A stretch of DNA of 64,000 nucleotides from Eubacteriaceae bacterium CHKCI004. Lineage in GTDB: Bacteria > Bacillota > Clostridia > Lachnospirales > Lachnospiraceae. The stretch spans positions 62,001-126,000 of the forward strand of contig FCNR01000050.1 in the NCBI GenBank assembly GCA_900016875.1. The letters run 5' to 3'. A program made the position numbers and the translations under genes. Of the stretch, positions 15,756 to 23,592 are shown piece by piece; position 1 is the stretch's first letter, and every line of letters starts with the position of its first letter. The notes under the pieces were generated by a model. The model was not told where the DNA came from, did not search any database, and saw only the letters and a program-made list of their open reading frames with translations.

Positions 15756-16334
15756 TTAGGAAAGAATCTGCGGCAGACCCAGGTAGTTCAGAAGTCCTAC
15801 GTAAATGCCATAGGCGAATTGGTAGGGTTCCTGCTGCATGAGCTGGTTATCCTCGTAGTTGGTGATGTAGGCAAGCTCTACCAGGATGGCGGGCATGCGG
15901 GTGTTGCGCAGCACATAGAGGGATGGGTTGGTGAAGACGCCGTTATATTTGGTGTCCAGCCGCCTCACGATCTCTGCCAGCACGTCGAGAGCCAGATACC
16001 AGGCGGCGGAGTAACTTTCCATCACATAAACCTCGGAGCCGTTGGCGTCGGGATTTTCGCTGGCGTTGGCATGGATGCTGATGAAGTAGTCCGCCGGCCA
16101 GTTGTTGGCCTGGGTGACCCGTTCCCGCAGGCTGCTGGTGTTATTGTAGCCTAAGGTGGTTTCGGGCGTGGGGCGGGAGAGCTTTGCCGTAAAACGGTAG
16201 TCTTCCGATAATATGTTATACAGATATTGTCCGACCTGATAGGTAATATCCTGTTCGCGGATGCCGAAGCCTTCGGCGCCGGCGTTGACCCCGGCCGGGT
16301 TATGTCCCTGATCGATATAAATACGAATCGCCAA
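15756..16334 (-). CDS. N-acetylmuramoyl-L-alanine amidase (Amidase_3 family)
   Basis: Zinc amidase that cuts the bond between MurNAc and the stem peptide. The fold is the whole protein: zinc ligands in IDQGHNP and GAEGFGIREQ, His in YFISIHANAS and catalytic Glu in VELAYITN. No signal peptide or wall-binding domain is present, so a cytoplasmic, sporulation/spore-lytic or phage-like role is possible. Start choice: the frame is open to a GTG at 16379 without a ribosome site; a TTG at 16334 (giving MAIRIYIDQGHNP, the usual family start) has GAGG 8 nt upstream, so I use 16334. Confidence 0.85.
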   Translation of the reverse strand: MAIRIYIDQGHNPAGVNAGAEGFGIREQDITYQVGQYLYNILSEDYRFTAKLSRPTPETTLGYNNTSSLRERVTQANNWPADYFISIHANASENPDANGSEVYVMESYSAAWYLALDVLAEIVRRLDTKYNGVFTNPSLYVLRNTRMPAILVELAYITNYEDNQLMQQEPYQFAYGIYVGLLNYLGLPQILS

Positions 16335-16536
16335 TGTGACAGCCTCATTCTTTTTTTTCAGTATATTCTGTGAGGACACAAAAGATGCGTAGAAAAAACC
16401 GAAGTTTCATGGTATACTGGTAAGGCGTGATGTAAGGCGGCAGAGGCTGTCAGCAAAGGAAAAACAGCGCGGAAAAAGAACAGGACAAACGTGCAAACGA
16501 AATTATGGTAATATTGATGAAAAGAATGATGAATAT

Positions 16537-17994
16537 ATGAGTAAGGACAGATGGAAGAATCATAAAAACGAAGAAAAAAATGAGTATGACAACGGCAGAT
16601 ATGACGGTGGAACCCGCATCGACGAAGATGCGGCCGGGTTTCGTGAAAGGAAGGGAAAGAAAATGTCTGCCGACGACCTGGGGGAATGGATTCAGGATAT
16701 GGTGCAGGACGCCGTAGAATCCATGGATTTCAGTCAGCTCAGCCAGAATATCCGTGATGCAGTGGATACTGCGAAAGACGCGGTGGGGTCTGCCCGGGAA
16801 ACTATGGCAGAGCAGATGAAGGAAAGGTCTGAAAAGTCAGGGAAAGCGGAGAAAAAGCGGTATGGAAAGAGGTATCGCTGGCCGGATGACAGCCGGGTGC
16901 AGCGGCCGGTGGAGAGCCGGCAGCCGCAGGAAAAGGGATGGCTCAGAAAGATTCCCGGACAGTGGAGCGGCCCGGTGCGGACGGTCACAGGTGCGTGCGG
17001 TCTTGTGGTATTCGGCGCGCTGAGTCTCGGTTTTGGCCTGGCAGGCCTTGGTTTCGCCATGACAAACGGTATCATTACCACGGCCACTATCGTTCTGGAG
17101 AGTGTGTTCATACCGCTTACTCTTGTGAGTGGAGTGATTCTTGGCACCGGGCGGTCTGCCGGACAGCGGGCGAAGCGCCTGCGGGAATATGCCGCAGTGT
17201 GGGGTGAAAACGGTTTTGTCATGCTGGAAGACCTGAAGAATGCGACGGGATACGCCATGAAGCGGATTCAGAAGGATATCCGGTTTCTTATGGAACGGAG
17301 ATTGATTCCTTATGCGAGGCTGGATGAGAATAAAACCTGTCTGATGCTTACGAAAGAGGCAGGGGAACAGTATGATGCGGCTGTGCGTTCCCGGATGGAG
17401 AGGGAACGTCAGGAGACGGAGCGTCAACGGACAGAAGGACAGTTTGACGGAAAAACAGCCGCGGACGGGCAAACGGAGAAAAGGAGCGGGAAGCGCCCTG
17501 AGGATATGTCGGAAGAAGAACGGAAAATGTACGAACTTCAGCAGACCGGCGGCAGTTATCTGCAGGAACTCCGGAATCGCAGAAAGAGGATTCAGACGCC
17601 TGAAGTGACAGAAAAGCTGGATCATCTGGAGCTGCTGCTCAGCCGGATTTTTGTGTGCATCCAGGAATATCCGGAGAACATTTCCCAGGCGGACAGGCTG
17701 ATGGAATACTATCTTCCGTCGGTGATGAAGCTGGTTCGCGTGTATGAGGATATGGAGAAGCAGCCGATACAGAGTGTGAATATCATAAAAACCCGTATGG
17801 AGATCGCCGAATCTCTGGACACAGTAAATCAGGCGCTGGAAGCCATGTATGACGACATGTTCCAGGATGTGGCCATGGACATTTCCTCTGATATTAAAGT
17901 GCTGGAAACCATGCTGGCAAAGGATGGCTGGGGCGGACAGACGCTCCGTTCCGGGGCAGAACCGGGGGCATCCATCTGGGATAAAGGGGAATAA
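16537..17994 (+). CDS. xpaC: XpaC-like 5-bromo-4-chloroindolyl phosphate hydrolysis family protein
   Basis: A 485-residue protein with a low-complexity charged N-terminus (1-145), two hydrophobic segments (about 148-205, GACGLVVFGALSLGFGLAGLGFAM and ATIVLESVFIPLTLVSGVIL), a helix-turn-helix-like stretch (about 225-265) and a C-terminal XpaC domain (about 335-475). The family name comes from a Bacillus phenotype; its true function is unknown, and it is nearly always beside telA, as here (36 bp). The ATG at 16537 has no clear ribosome site. An in-frame ATG at 16663 (MSADDLGEWIQDMVQDA) has AAAGGAAGGG 8 nt upstream and is a better candidate start. Confidence 0.8.
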   Translation: MSKDRWKNHKNEEKNEYDNGRYDGGTRIDEDAAGFRERKGKKMSADDLGEWIQDMVQDAVESMDFSQLSQNIRDAVDTAKDAVGSARETMAEQMKERSEKSGKAEKKRYGKRYRWPDDSRVQRPVESRQPQEKGWLRKIPGQWSGPVRTVTGACGLVVFGALSLGFGLAGLGFAMTNGIITTATIVLESVFIPLTLVSGVILGTGRSAGQRAKRLREYAAVWGENGFVMLEDLKNATGYAMKRIQKDIRFLMERRLIPYARLDENKTCLMLTKEAGEQYDAAVRSRMERERQETERQRTEGQFDGKTAADGQTEKRSGKRPEDMSEEERKMYELQQTGGSYLQELRNRRKRIQTPEVTEKLDHLELLLSRIFVCIQEYPENISQADRLMEYYLPSVMKLVRVYEDMEKQPIQSVNIIKTRMEIAESLDTVNQALEAMYDDMFQDVAMDISSDIKVLETMLAKDGWGGQTLRSGAEPGASIWDKGE

Positions 17995-18030
17995 GGGTGT
18001 ATAGTCTGATATCAGACAGAAAGGAGACCT

Positions 18031-19182
18031 ATGGATATTGAGCAATTATTAAAGGAGGGACCGTCTCTGACGCTGAATCCTGAGGAGGAGTTCAGCGATC
18101 TGGTCGTGAAGGAGCCGCAGAAGGAAGAAGTGCAGGCGGAGAAAGCCTATGAAGAAGAAAAATATCTGACAGATGCGGAGAAAAAACAGGTGGACGCCTT
18201 TGTCAAAGAGATTGAATTAAGGGACTCTGCAGCAATCCTGCAATATGGCTCCGGCATCCAGAAAAAGATGTCCGATTTTTCAGAAGGAACGTTGAACAAG
18301 GTTCGCAATAAAGATCTTGGCGAGATTGGAGAGCTTTTGAGCGGCGTTGTGACAGAATTGAAAGAGTTCGACGAGGAAGAAAGCAAAGGCGTGTTTGGTT
18401 TCTTCAAGAAGAAGATGGCAAAGGCAGAAGCGCTGAAGCTCAAATATGACAAGGCAGAAATAAGCATTGAGAAGGTTTCAAAGACACTGGAAGGTCACCA
18501 GATGCAGCTTCTGAAAGACAGTGCTCTTCTCGATCAGCTTTACGATCTCAATAAGGTGTATTTCCGGGAACTGAACATGTACATTCTGGCAGGAAAGAAA
18601 AAGCTCCGTCAGGTGATGGAGGAAGAGCTACCGCAGGCGAGAGCGAAGGCTTCCGCTTCCGGAGCGCCGGAGGACGCCCAGGAGGTCAGCGATATGGAAG
18701 CCATGTGCAACCGCTTTGAGAAAAAGATCCACGATCTGGAGCTGACCAGAATGGTTTCCCTGCAGATGGCGCCGCAGATCAGGATGATTCAGTCCAGTGA
18801 CGCCATGATGGCGGAAAAAATCCAGTCCACGCTGGTCAACACCATTCCGCTCTGGAAGAGTCAGATGATCATTGCTCTCGGTGTGGAACATTCCAGACAG
18901 GCGGCAGAGGCTCAGCGGGAGGTGTCAGACTTTACCAATGCTCTGCTCAGAAAGAATGCGGAGAAGCTGAAGACAGCTACTGTGGAGACAGCGAAGGAGA
19001 GCGAGAGAGGCATTGTGGATATGGAGACCCTTATTGCTACTAATGAGAATCTCATTTCGACCATTGACGAGGTAATGCGGATTCAGAGTGAGGGAAGGCA
19101 GAAGCGAAGAGAGGCAGAGGTGCGCCTCACAGAATTGGAAGACCAGTTGAAAAACAAACTGCTGGAAACCTCCTATAAATAA
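18031..19182 (+). CDS. telA: TelA-family (toxic anion resistance) protein
   Basis: A 383-residue, mostly alpha-helical cytoplasmic protein of the TelA family, first tied to tellurite resistance and later to cell-envelope stress. TelA hallmarks are EIELRDSAAILQYGSGIQKKMSDFSE (about 60-85) and the long helical core ending SLQMAPQIRMIQSSDAMMAEKIQSTLVNTIPLWKSQM (about 245-285). AAAGGAG lies 4-5 nt before the ATG. Forms an operon with xpaC and is closed by a long hairpin terminator. Confidence 0.9.
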   Translation: MDIEQLLKEGPSLTLNPEEEFSDLVVKEPQKEEVQAEKAYEEEKYLTDAEKKQVDAFVKEIELRDSAAILQYGSGIQKKMSDFSEGTLNKVRNKDLGEIGELLSGVVTELKEFDEEESKGVFGFFKKKMAKAEALKLKYDKAEISIEKVSKTLEGHQMQLLKDSALLDQLYDLNKVYFRELNMYILAGKKKLRQVMEEELPQARAKASASGAPEDAQEVSDMEAMCNRFEKKIHDLELTRMVSLQMAPQIRMIQSSDAMMAEKIQSTLVNTIPLWKSQMIIALGVEHSRQAAEAQREVSDFTNALLRKNAEKLKTATVETAKESERGIVDMETLIATNENLISTIDEVMRIQSEGRQKRREAEVRLTELEDQLKNKLLETSYK

Positions 19183-19239
19183 GTAAAAACCGGGAAAGCT
19201 CTGGTCTTGTGATTTTAATTAAAAAAGAGTATAACAAAA

Positions 19240-19318
19240 GCATCCGCTATGTGATGATTCCCAGAAACTGAATCAAGAATTCAGTAATCGGGAATCAAAA
19301 CATACAGGATGCTTTTTT
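19240..19318 (+). terminator. Long multi-step hairpin terminator after telA
   Basis: Four stacked perfect stems: GCATCC/GGATGC (19240-19245/19307-19312), TATGT/ACATA (19248-19252/19300-19304), TGATTCCC/GGGAATCA (19255-19262/19290-19297) and ACTGAAT/ATTCAGT (19267-19273/19279-19285), then six T. Much longer than a usual terminator. Confidence 0.85.
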
Positions 19319-19400
19319 ATTCATATATGTATCGGATATCATTAAGTATATCAGAGAATCTCTGGTATACGGTACATTTGCTGAGAAAATGTATCAGTGA

Positions 19401-20288
19401 TTAGTTAAAGATTCTTCTGATTGTAACGATGGAGCGGTAAGCTGCATTGTTGGAAATCTTGATGCCGTCTTTTGGATTGCTGGCGTGAACAATCTTGTTA
19501 TTGCCCATGTAAAGAGCAACATGTCCATTATAGCAGATGATATCGCCAGGTTTTGCAGCGCTTAAGCTGCTGACTCTGGTTCCACAGCTTCTCATAGCAC
19601 TGGAAGAGTGTGGAAGAGACTTACCAAAATGTCTGTATACGCTCATGATATATCCGGAGCAGTCGGCGCCGTTTGTCAGGCTTGTGCCGCCCCAGCGGTA
19701 AGGATTGCCAACGAACTGTAATGCGAAGTTTACAACTTCCTCGCCCTTTGTATAAGGATTAGCAGCGGTGCCGCCATCTTCAAGATTGATCTTTTTGCCT
19801 TTTGTATAGCCCGTCTGACCGTTAACGCTGACTTTTACCCATTTGGAACCGGTGGTAAGAACGGTAAGCTTTGTTCCCTTTTTGACCGTTGCCAGCCAGG
19901 AAGCGTTTTTACCTTTTCCGGTACGGATAACAAGCTGTTTTGCCTTTACGGTTCCCTTCACTGCGTTTGCATCCGGATCAGAAGCAGTTCCGGACTCTGT
20001 GTTGAGATATCTGCCTTGTGTATAACCGGTTTTGCCGTTCACATTTACCTTTACCCATTTGGAACCGGTAGTGAGAACTTCTACCTTATCGCCTCTGTCT
20101 AAAACGGTGATACGTCTGGAATTCATGCTTTTCTTAGTTCTGATATTCAGAAAGCTTGAATTAACAGTACCGATTGTGCTTGCGTCTACAGTAGCAATAT
20201 TATTTCCAGCGGCTGGGAGAATTGCGATATTTAAAACGAGTGCGGAAATCGCCAGACTTGTGCCCAGCCGTTTATATGTATTTGACAT
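19401..20288 (-). CDS. Secreted SH3b-SH3b-NlpC/P60 peptidoglycan endopeptidase
   Basis: Predicted secreted gamma-D-Glu-diamino acid endopeptidase. A signal peptide (about 1-36, LAISALVLNIAILPAAGNNIATVDA) is followed by two bacterial SH3 domains (about 38-98 and 110-168, each with LTTGSKWVKV and GYT.G) and a C-terminal NlpC/P60 domain with Cys210 (GADCSGYI), His256 (YNGHVALYMG) and His268 (VHASN). The ATG at 20288 is preceded by GGAGG 8 nt upstream; the longer frame to 20324 contains that site, so is rejected. 295 residues. Confidence 0.92.
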   Translation of the reverse strand: MSNTYKRLGTSLAISALVLNIAILPAAGNNIATVDASTIGTVNSSFLNIRTKKSMNSRRITVLDRGDKVEVLTTGSKWVKVNVNGKTGYTQGRYLNTESGTASDPDANAVKGTVKAKQLVIRTGKGKNASWLATVKKGTKLTVLTTGSKWVKVSVNGQTGYTKGKKINLEDGGTAANPYTKGEEVVNFALQFVGNPYRWGGTSLTNGADCSGYIMSVYRHFGKSLPHSSSAMRSCGTRVSSLSAAKPGDIICYNGHVALYMGNNKIVHASNPKDGIKISNNAAYRSIVTIRRIFN

Positions 20289-20505
20289 TTCTGTAACCTC
20301 CATCGTCATTAATAATTCCTTCATATCTGTTTCATATCTGTGATGTTCTTCGGTAATTATAAAACGACAATGTGTTTGAAATGTGACGTTTGTTACATTT
20401 TTTAATAAATACGTAATAATAACCGATGAAATAATAAAAAAGTGTTATAGAGTTATTATATTGCTGCAATTTTTCACAATAATTTTGTCTTTTTGGACAT
20501 AATCA

Positions 20506-23358
20506 TTATTCATAAATGTCAATGTAGCTTTTCGGATTAAAAAAAGCGTCTTCATTAATTTCATAAATGCATCGCCCTGTATCGAAAGAATCCGGGATTT
20601 CCCCCTTAAAAAGATTGTCGCGGAAAGGTGTTTCCCGGTAGAAAATCGTATCCGGCCGCTGTTTGCCGTTGTCGCCCAGCACGTAACGGATTCGTTCTAT
20701 ATCTCCGTCAAACCATTTCTCCAGGAGAGGGATGAGCTGCTCGCGGAAAATCCGTGCCAGAGAGATGAACGGATCTTTGTCCGCTTCTCCCAGGAAGAAG
20801 CCCTCGCCCAGCTGAAAGTCCGCGCCCAGAAAATAGGACAGACGCAGGTTGATGGTAGCCATGAGACGCTCCAGCAGGATGCCCTCTACCCGGATGCCCC
20901 GCAGCACGCTGGAATCCGGCGCAATATGACGGATGAAAAAGTCGTGGCTGATGGCGCCGAGCACTGTGTCCTCACTGACATTGGAGTCGCAGGTGGCTAC
21001 GATATAAAGATTGGACGGAAGCCGGAATGTCTCCTTGGAATATTTCAGGGTGACGGCAGTCTCGCTTCCGGTGCCCTCCCGGCGGTTGTCTCTTAATAAA
21101 ACGGCCGTTTCCCCGAAAAGATGCATCCAGTTCACATCCACTTCCTCCATCATGACCACATACCGGCCGTCCGCACAGCGATTGGCAAACTCCTTGAAGA
21201 TACCGTCCCGGATCGCAGGGCCGTTTTTAGATTCGATCCAGTTGTCATAGCCCTGTCCGTCAATATCAGGATAGGAGATGTGCATGATGCGCTTTTCTTC
21301 CACATAATTCTTATAATGTTCCAGAATATCCGGCACAGGTTCGATCCGCATCATATTGGAATCCTTTCCCTCGATGATGCCCACGGCGGTCAGCATGGCC
21401 TCGTGATATTTGGCTGTCTTTAACGGCCCGCGGATCAAAGTGTTCTTAGGATACAGATGAAAGCCCTGTTCGCTCCGATCCGGATGGGTGGATACAGGAA
21501 CCTTTTCTTCATTATACCAGTCTGGCAGGATCACAGAGCCGGCCGACCTGGCCGCACCGCTCTGAGTGGCTTCCTCACGTCCGAAGTCCCCGGCGCTGCC
21601 GGTTCCCGTACCTGCCGGTGCACCGGCAAATGTCTCGTCATCGTCATAAGCTTCGTAAGCGGCCGCGGCACTGCCGTCAAAGCTGTTCTCTGTATTTTCC
21701 GGAGCCTCGTCTTCCTGTCCGGAAGGCACGTCGTAGCCCTGCAGCACCTTGGTCACGTACTCGGTGGTCGGCGAGATGCCGCCCTGCTTGTAGATAATCT
21801 GCGGGCCCGGAACCTCTCTGGCAGGCCGGTATTTTAACTTGGAGCCGAGAGCGGCGGCAAACGGGTCTTCCTCCGGCATCTCATCGGCGGCAGGATAATA
21901 GTTCTGGCAGATATCTGTATAATAGGAAGCAAATATTTCCGTGGCTGTGGACATCATGCCGACGATGTCCTCCTCCTTCATGGTCTTGAACTCCTCATAG
22001 GAATAGAGAACGGAAGCCTTGATCTTCTGGCTGTCATCGGTCAGGTCAAACCCCTCGGTGGCTACATTTTCCACCTTGAACGGGGCGGAAGTCATGAGTG
22101 TGAGCATATTACATTTGTCCTGAATATCCAGCATGGCTTCCTCGCTGCTGCAGAACGGGAGATTCAGAGCAATCTCAATATTGACGGCGTCCCCGTCCGG
22201 CACGGTCAGGAAGGAGATGCCCGCATGGGTGTGGGCATAATTTTCCATGGATAATACGTCGCAGAAAATGTATGAAATCCTTCCTTCCGAAGGCTGGAAC
22301 CAGTCCGCCTTCCGGGCGTAGGTAAAGTTCGGGTATTCTTTGATCAGAGCGTCCGCCAGCATATGGAAGGTGGTCACGCAGTCTTCGCCGTCCGCCCGCA
22401 GGGAGAGCGCCTGCTCGGAGGTATCTTCCGGATTGTACGGCGCGCCGCCCTGTCTCGTGAGGAAATCCGCCAGGCGCACGAATCCGTTGGAGGCGTTCAG
22501 CTCCACATAGGACTCGTCCACCAGATGGGCGTACTCATGCTCGATAAAGTCCAGAAGCTCCTGCAGGGTCATGTAACCGTAGATGGAGTAAATGTATGCA
22601 TTATAATCGAAGTTTTCCGGATCCGGCCGCTCTCTGTCTCCCTCGAACTCGCCCGGAAACGCCACCCGGTAATATTTGTAAATGTCCCTGAGATAATTAA
22701 AGCGGTGTCCCCGCTCGTCAGCGTTGCAGATCTGTGTGATGGTATTGACGTTGATGTCCTGCCCGAACACCTTTTGGGCGCGGGTCTGCACTTCGTACTG
22801 CATCAGAAGAATCTCGTCGGCGGAGATACCCGGATTCTGGTAATATTTCTCATAGAGAAGGACGGCGGCCGCCACCCAGACGGCGTCTTCCTGGTTGTAC
22901 CGGATCTGAAGACTGCGCTCCACATCGTTCATGAAAGCGTAGTATTTCTCCTCCGCCTCCGGCCAGAGAGCGCCGATGGCCTCGGTGAGCTCCGGATGAA
23001 GCTTTAATTCCAGCGTGCCGGCGTCAGTGTTCTTGCCCCAGAAGTACAGAAACCACCAGTATTCATTTCCCTCAAAGTCCACCTCCGGCTTTATGTCATT
23101 GGCTTTTGCAAGCAGCTCGCCCATGGCGTTTACCTGTGCGAGAAGCGCCACCTCCGTGGTCTTATTGTGAAATGCCAGCTGAACAAGAGTGGCGGCATGA
23201 TTGAAGGAAGCGTATATCTGCTTTAATAACGAAATATCCTCATCGGAAAGCTGCCCGGAGCTCAATATGTTGTTCCACTGCTCCTCCGTGTACCGGCTCT
23301 TTGACTGATAATCGCCGTCATATTCATAATCTCGCTGTCTCTGTTTGTCTGTGATCAT
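20506..23358 (-). CDS. 950-residue protein with degenerate McrB-like AAA+ domain
   Basis: Not a family I can name with certainty. The N-terminal ~540 residues are acidic and aromatic-rich, with no recognised motif. An Ala/Gly/Glu linker spans about 560-620. Residues about 630-950 resemble the AAA+ NTPase of McrB-type restriction GTPases: LIRGPLKTAKY at 641-651 stands where LxGPPGTGKT belongs, YVVMMEEVDVNWMHLFGE (around 732-750) stands for the Walker B YVFIIDEINRANLSKVFGE, followed by FRLPSNLYIVATCDSN as sensor 1. The P-loop glycine before Lys650 is Ala, Ser/Thr is Tyr, the Walker B Asp is Glu738, sensor Asn is Asp, and the arginine-finger ALRRRF is AISHDFF. Nucleotide hydrolysis is doubtful. 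It stands alone on the minus strand. Confidence 0.6.
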   Translation of the reverse strand: MITDKQRQRDYEYDGDYQSKSRYTEEQWNNILSSGQLSDEDISLLKQIYASFNHAATLVQLAFHNKTTEVALLAQVNAMGELLAKANDIKPEVDFEGNEYWWFLYFWGKNTDAGTLELKLHPELTEAIGALWPEAEEKYYAFMNDVERSLQIRYNQEDAVWVAAAVLLYEKYYQNPGISADEILLMQYEVQTRAQKVFGQDINVNTITQICNADERGHRFNYLRDIYKYYRVAFPGEFEGDRERPDPENFDYNAYIYSIYGYMTLQELLDFIEHEYAHLVDESYVELNASNGFVRLADFLTRQGGAPYNPEDTSEQALSLRADGEDCVTTFHMLADALIKEYPNFTYARKADWFQPSEGRISYIFCDVLSMENYAHTHAGISFLTVPDGDAVNIEIALNLPFCSSEEAMLDIQDKCNMLTLMTSAPFKVENVATEGFDLTDDSQKIKASVLYSYEEFKTMKEEDIVGMMSTATEIFASYYTDICQNYYPAADEMPEEDPFAAALGSKLKYRPAREVPGPQIIYKQGGISPTTEYVTKVLQGYDVPSGQEDEAPENTENSFDGSAAAAYEAYDDDETFAGAPAGTGTGSAGDFGREEATQSGAARSAGSVILPDWYNEEKVPVSTHPDRSEQGFHLYPKNTLIRGPLKTAKYHEAMLTAVGIIEGKDSNMMRIEPVPDILEHYKNYVEEKRIMHISYPDIDGQGYDNWIESKNGPAIRDGIFKEFANRCADGRYVVMMEEVDVNWMHLFGETAVLLRDNRREGTGSETAVTLKYSKETFRLPSNLYIVATCDSNVSEDTVLGAISHDFFIRHIAPDSSVLRGIRVEGILLERLMATINLRLSYFLGADFQLGEGFFLGEADKDPFISLARIFREQLIPLLEKWFDGDIERIRYVLGDNGKQRPDTIFYRETPFRDNLFKGEIPDSFDTGRCIYEINEDAFFNPKSYIDIYE

Positions 23359-23473
23359 ATGTCCCCCTGCCCTTTCTGCGCTGTTGTTTATGCTATATTA
23401 TATTTTATAACGGAAATGCTGTCAATTATCCGGATTGGCGACCGGGGGGAATTTACTGTTGTAGCGAATCTGG

Positions 23474-23502
23474 TTGTATTTTACGGCTTTTTCTTTTATA
23501 CT
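23474..23502 (+). promoter_or_regulatory. Predicted promoter for the HAD-Gfo fusion and downstream dnaG-rpoD genes
   Basis: TTGTAT (23474-23479), 17-bp spacer, TATACT (23497-23502). Confidence 0.6.
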
Positions 23503-23529
23503 GTTCTATATATGTAAAAGGAGGGTCAA

Positions 23530-23592
23530 TTGCCGGCAGAAGGAGAGGAGCCGATGGCGGCGATTGGATATGAAAAGAAGGAGACAGGATAA
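23530..23592 (+). CDS. Possible 20-codon leader peptide
   Basis: A very strong ribosome site AAAAGGAGGG (23516-23525) lies 4-5 nt before a TTG that opens a 20-codon frame, MPAEGEEPMAAIGYEKKETG. Its TAA overlaps the ATG of the next gene (TAATG), and a second AGGAGAGGAG precedes an in-frame ATG within it. No other start uses the first ribosome site. It may couple or time translation of the HAD-Gfo gene. Coding status is inferred only. Confidence 0.35.
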   Translation: MPAEGEEPMAAIGYEKKETG

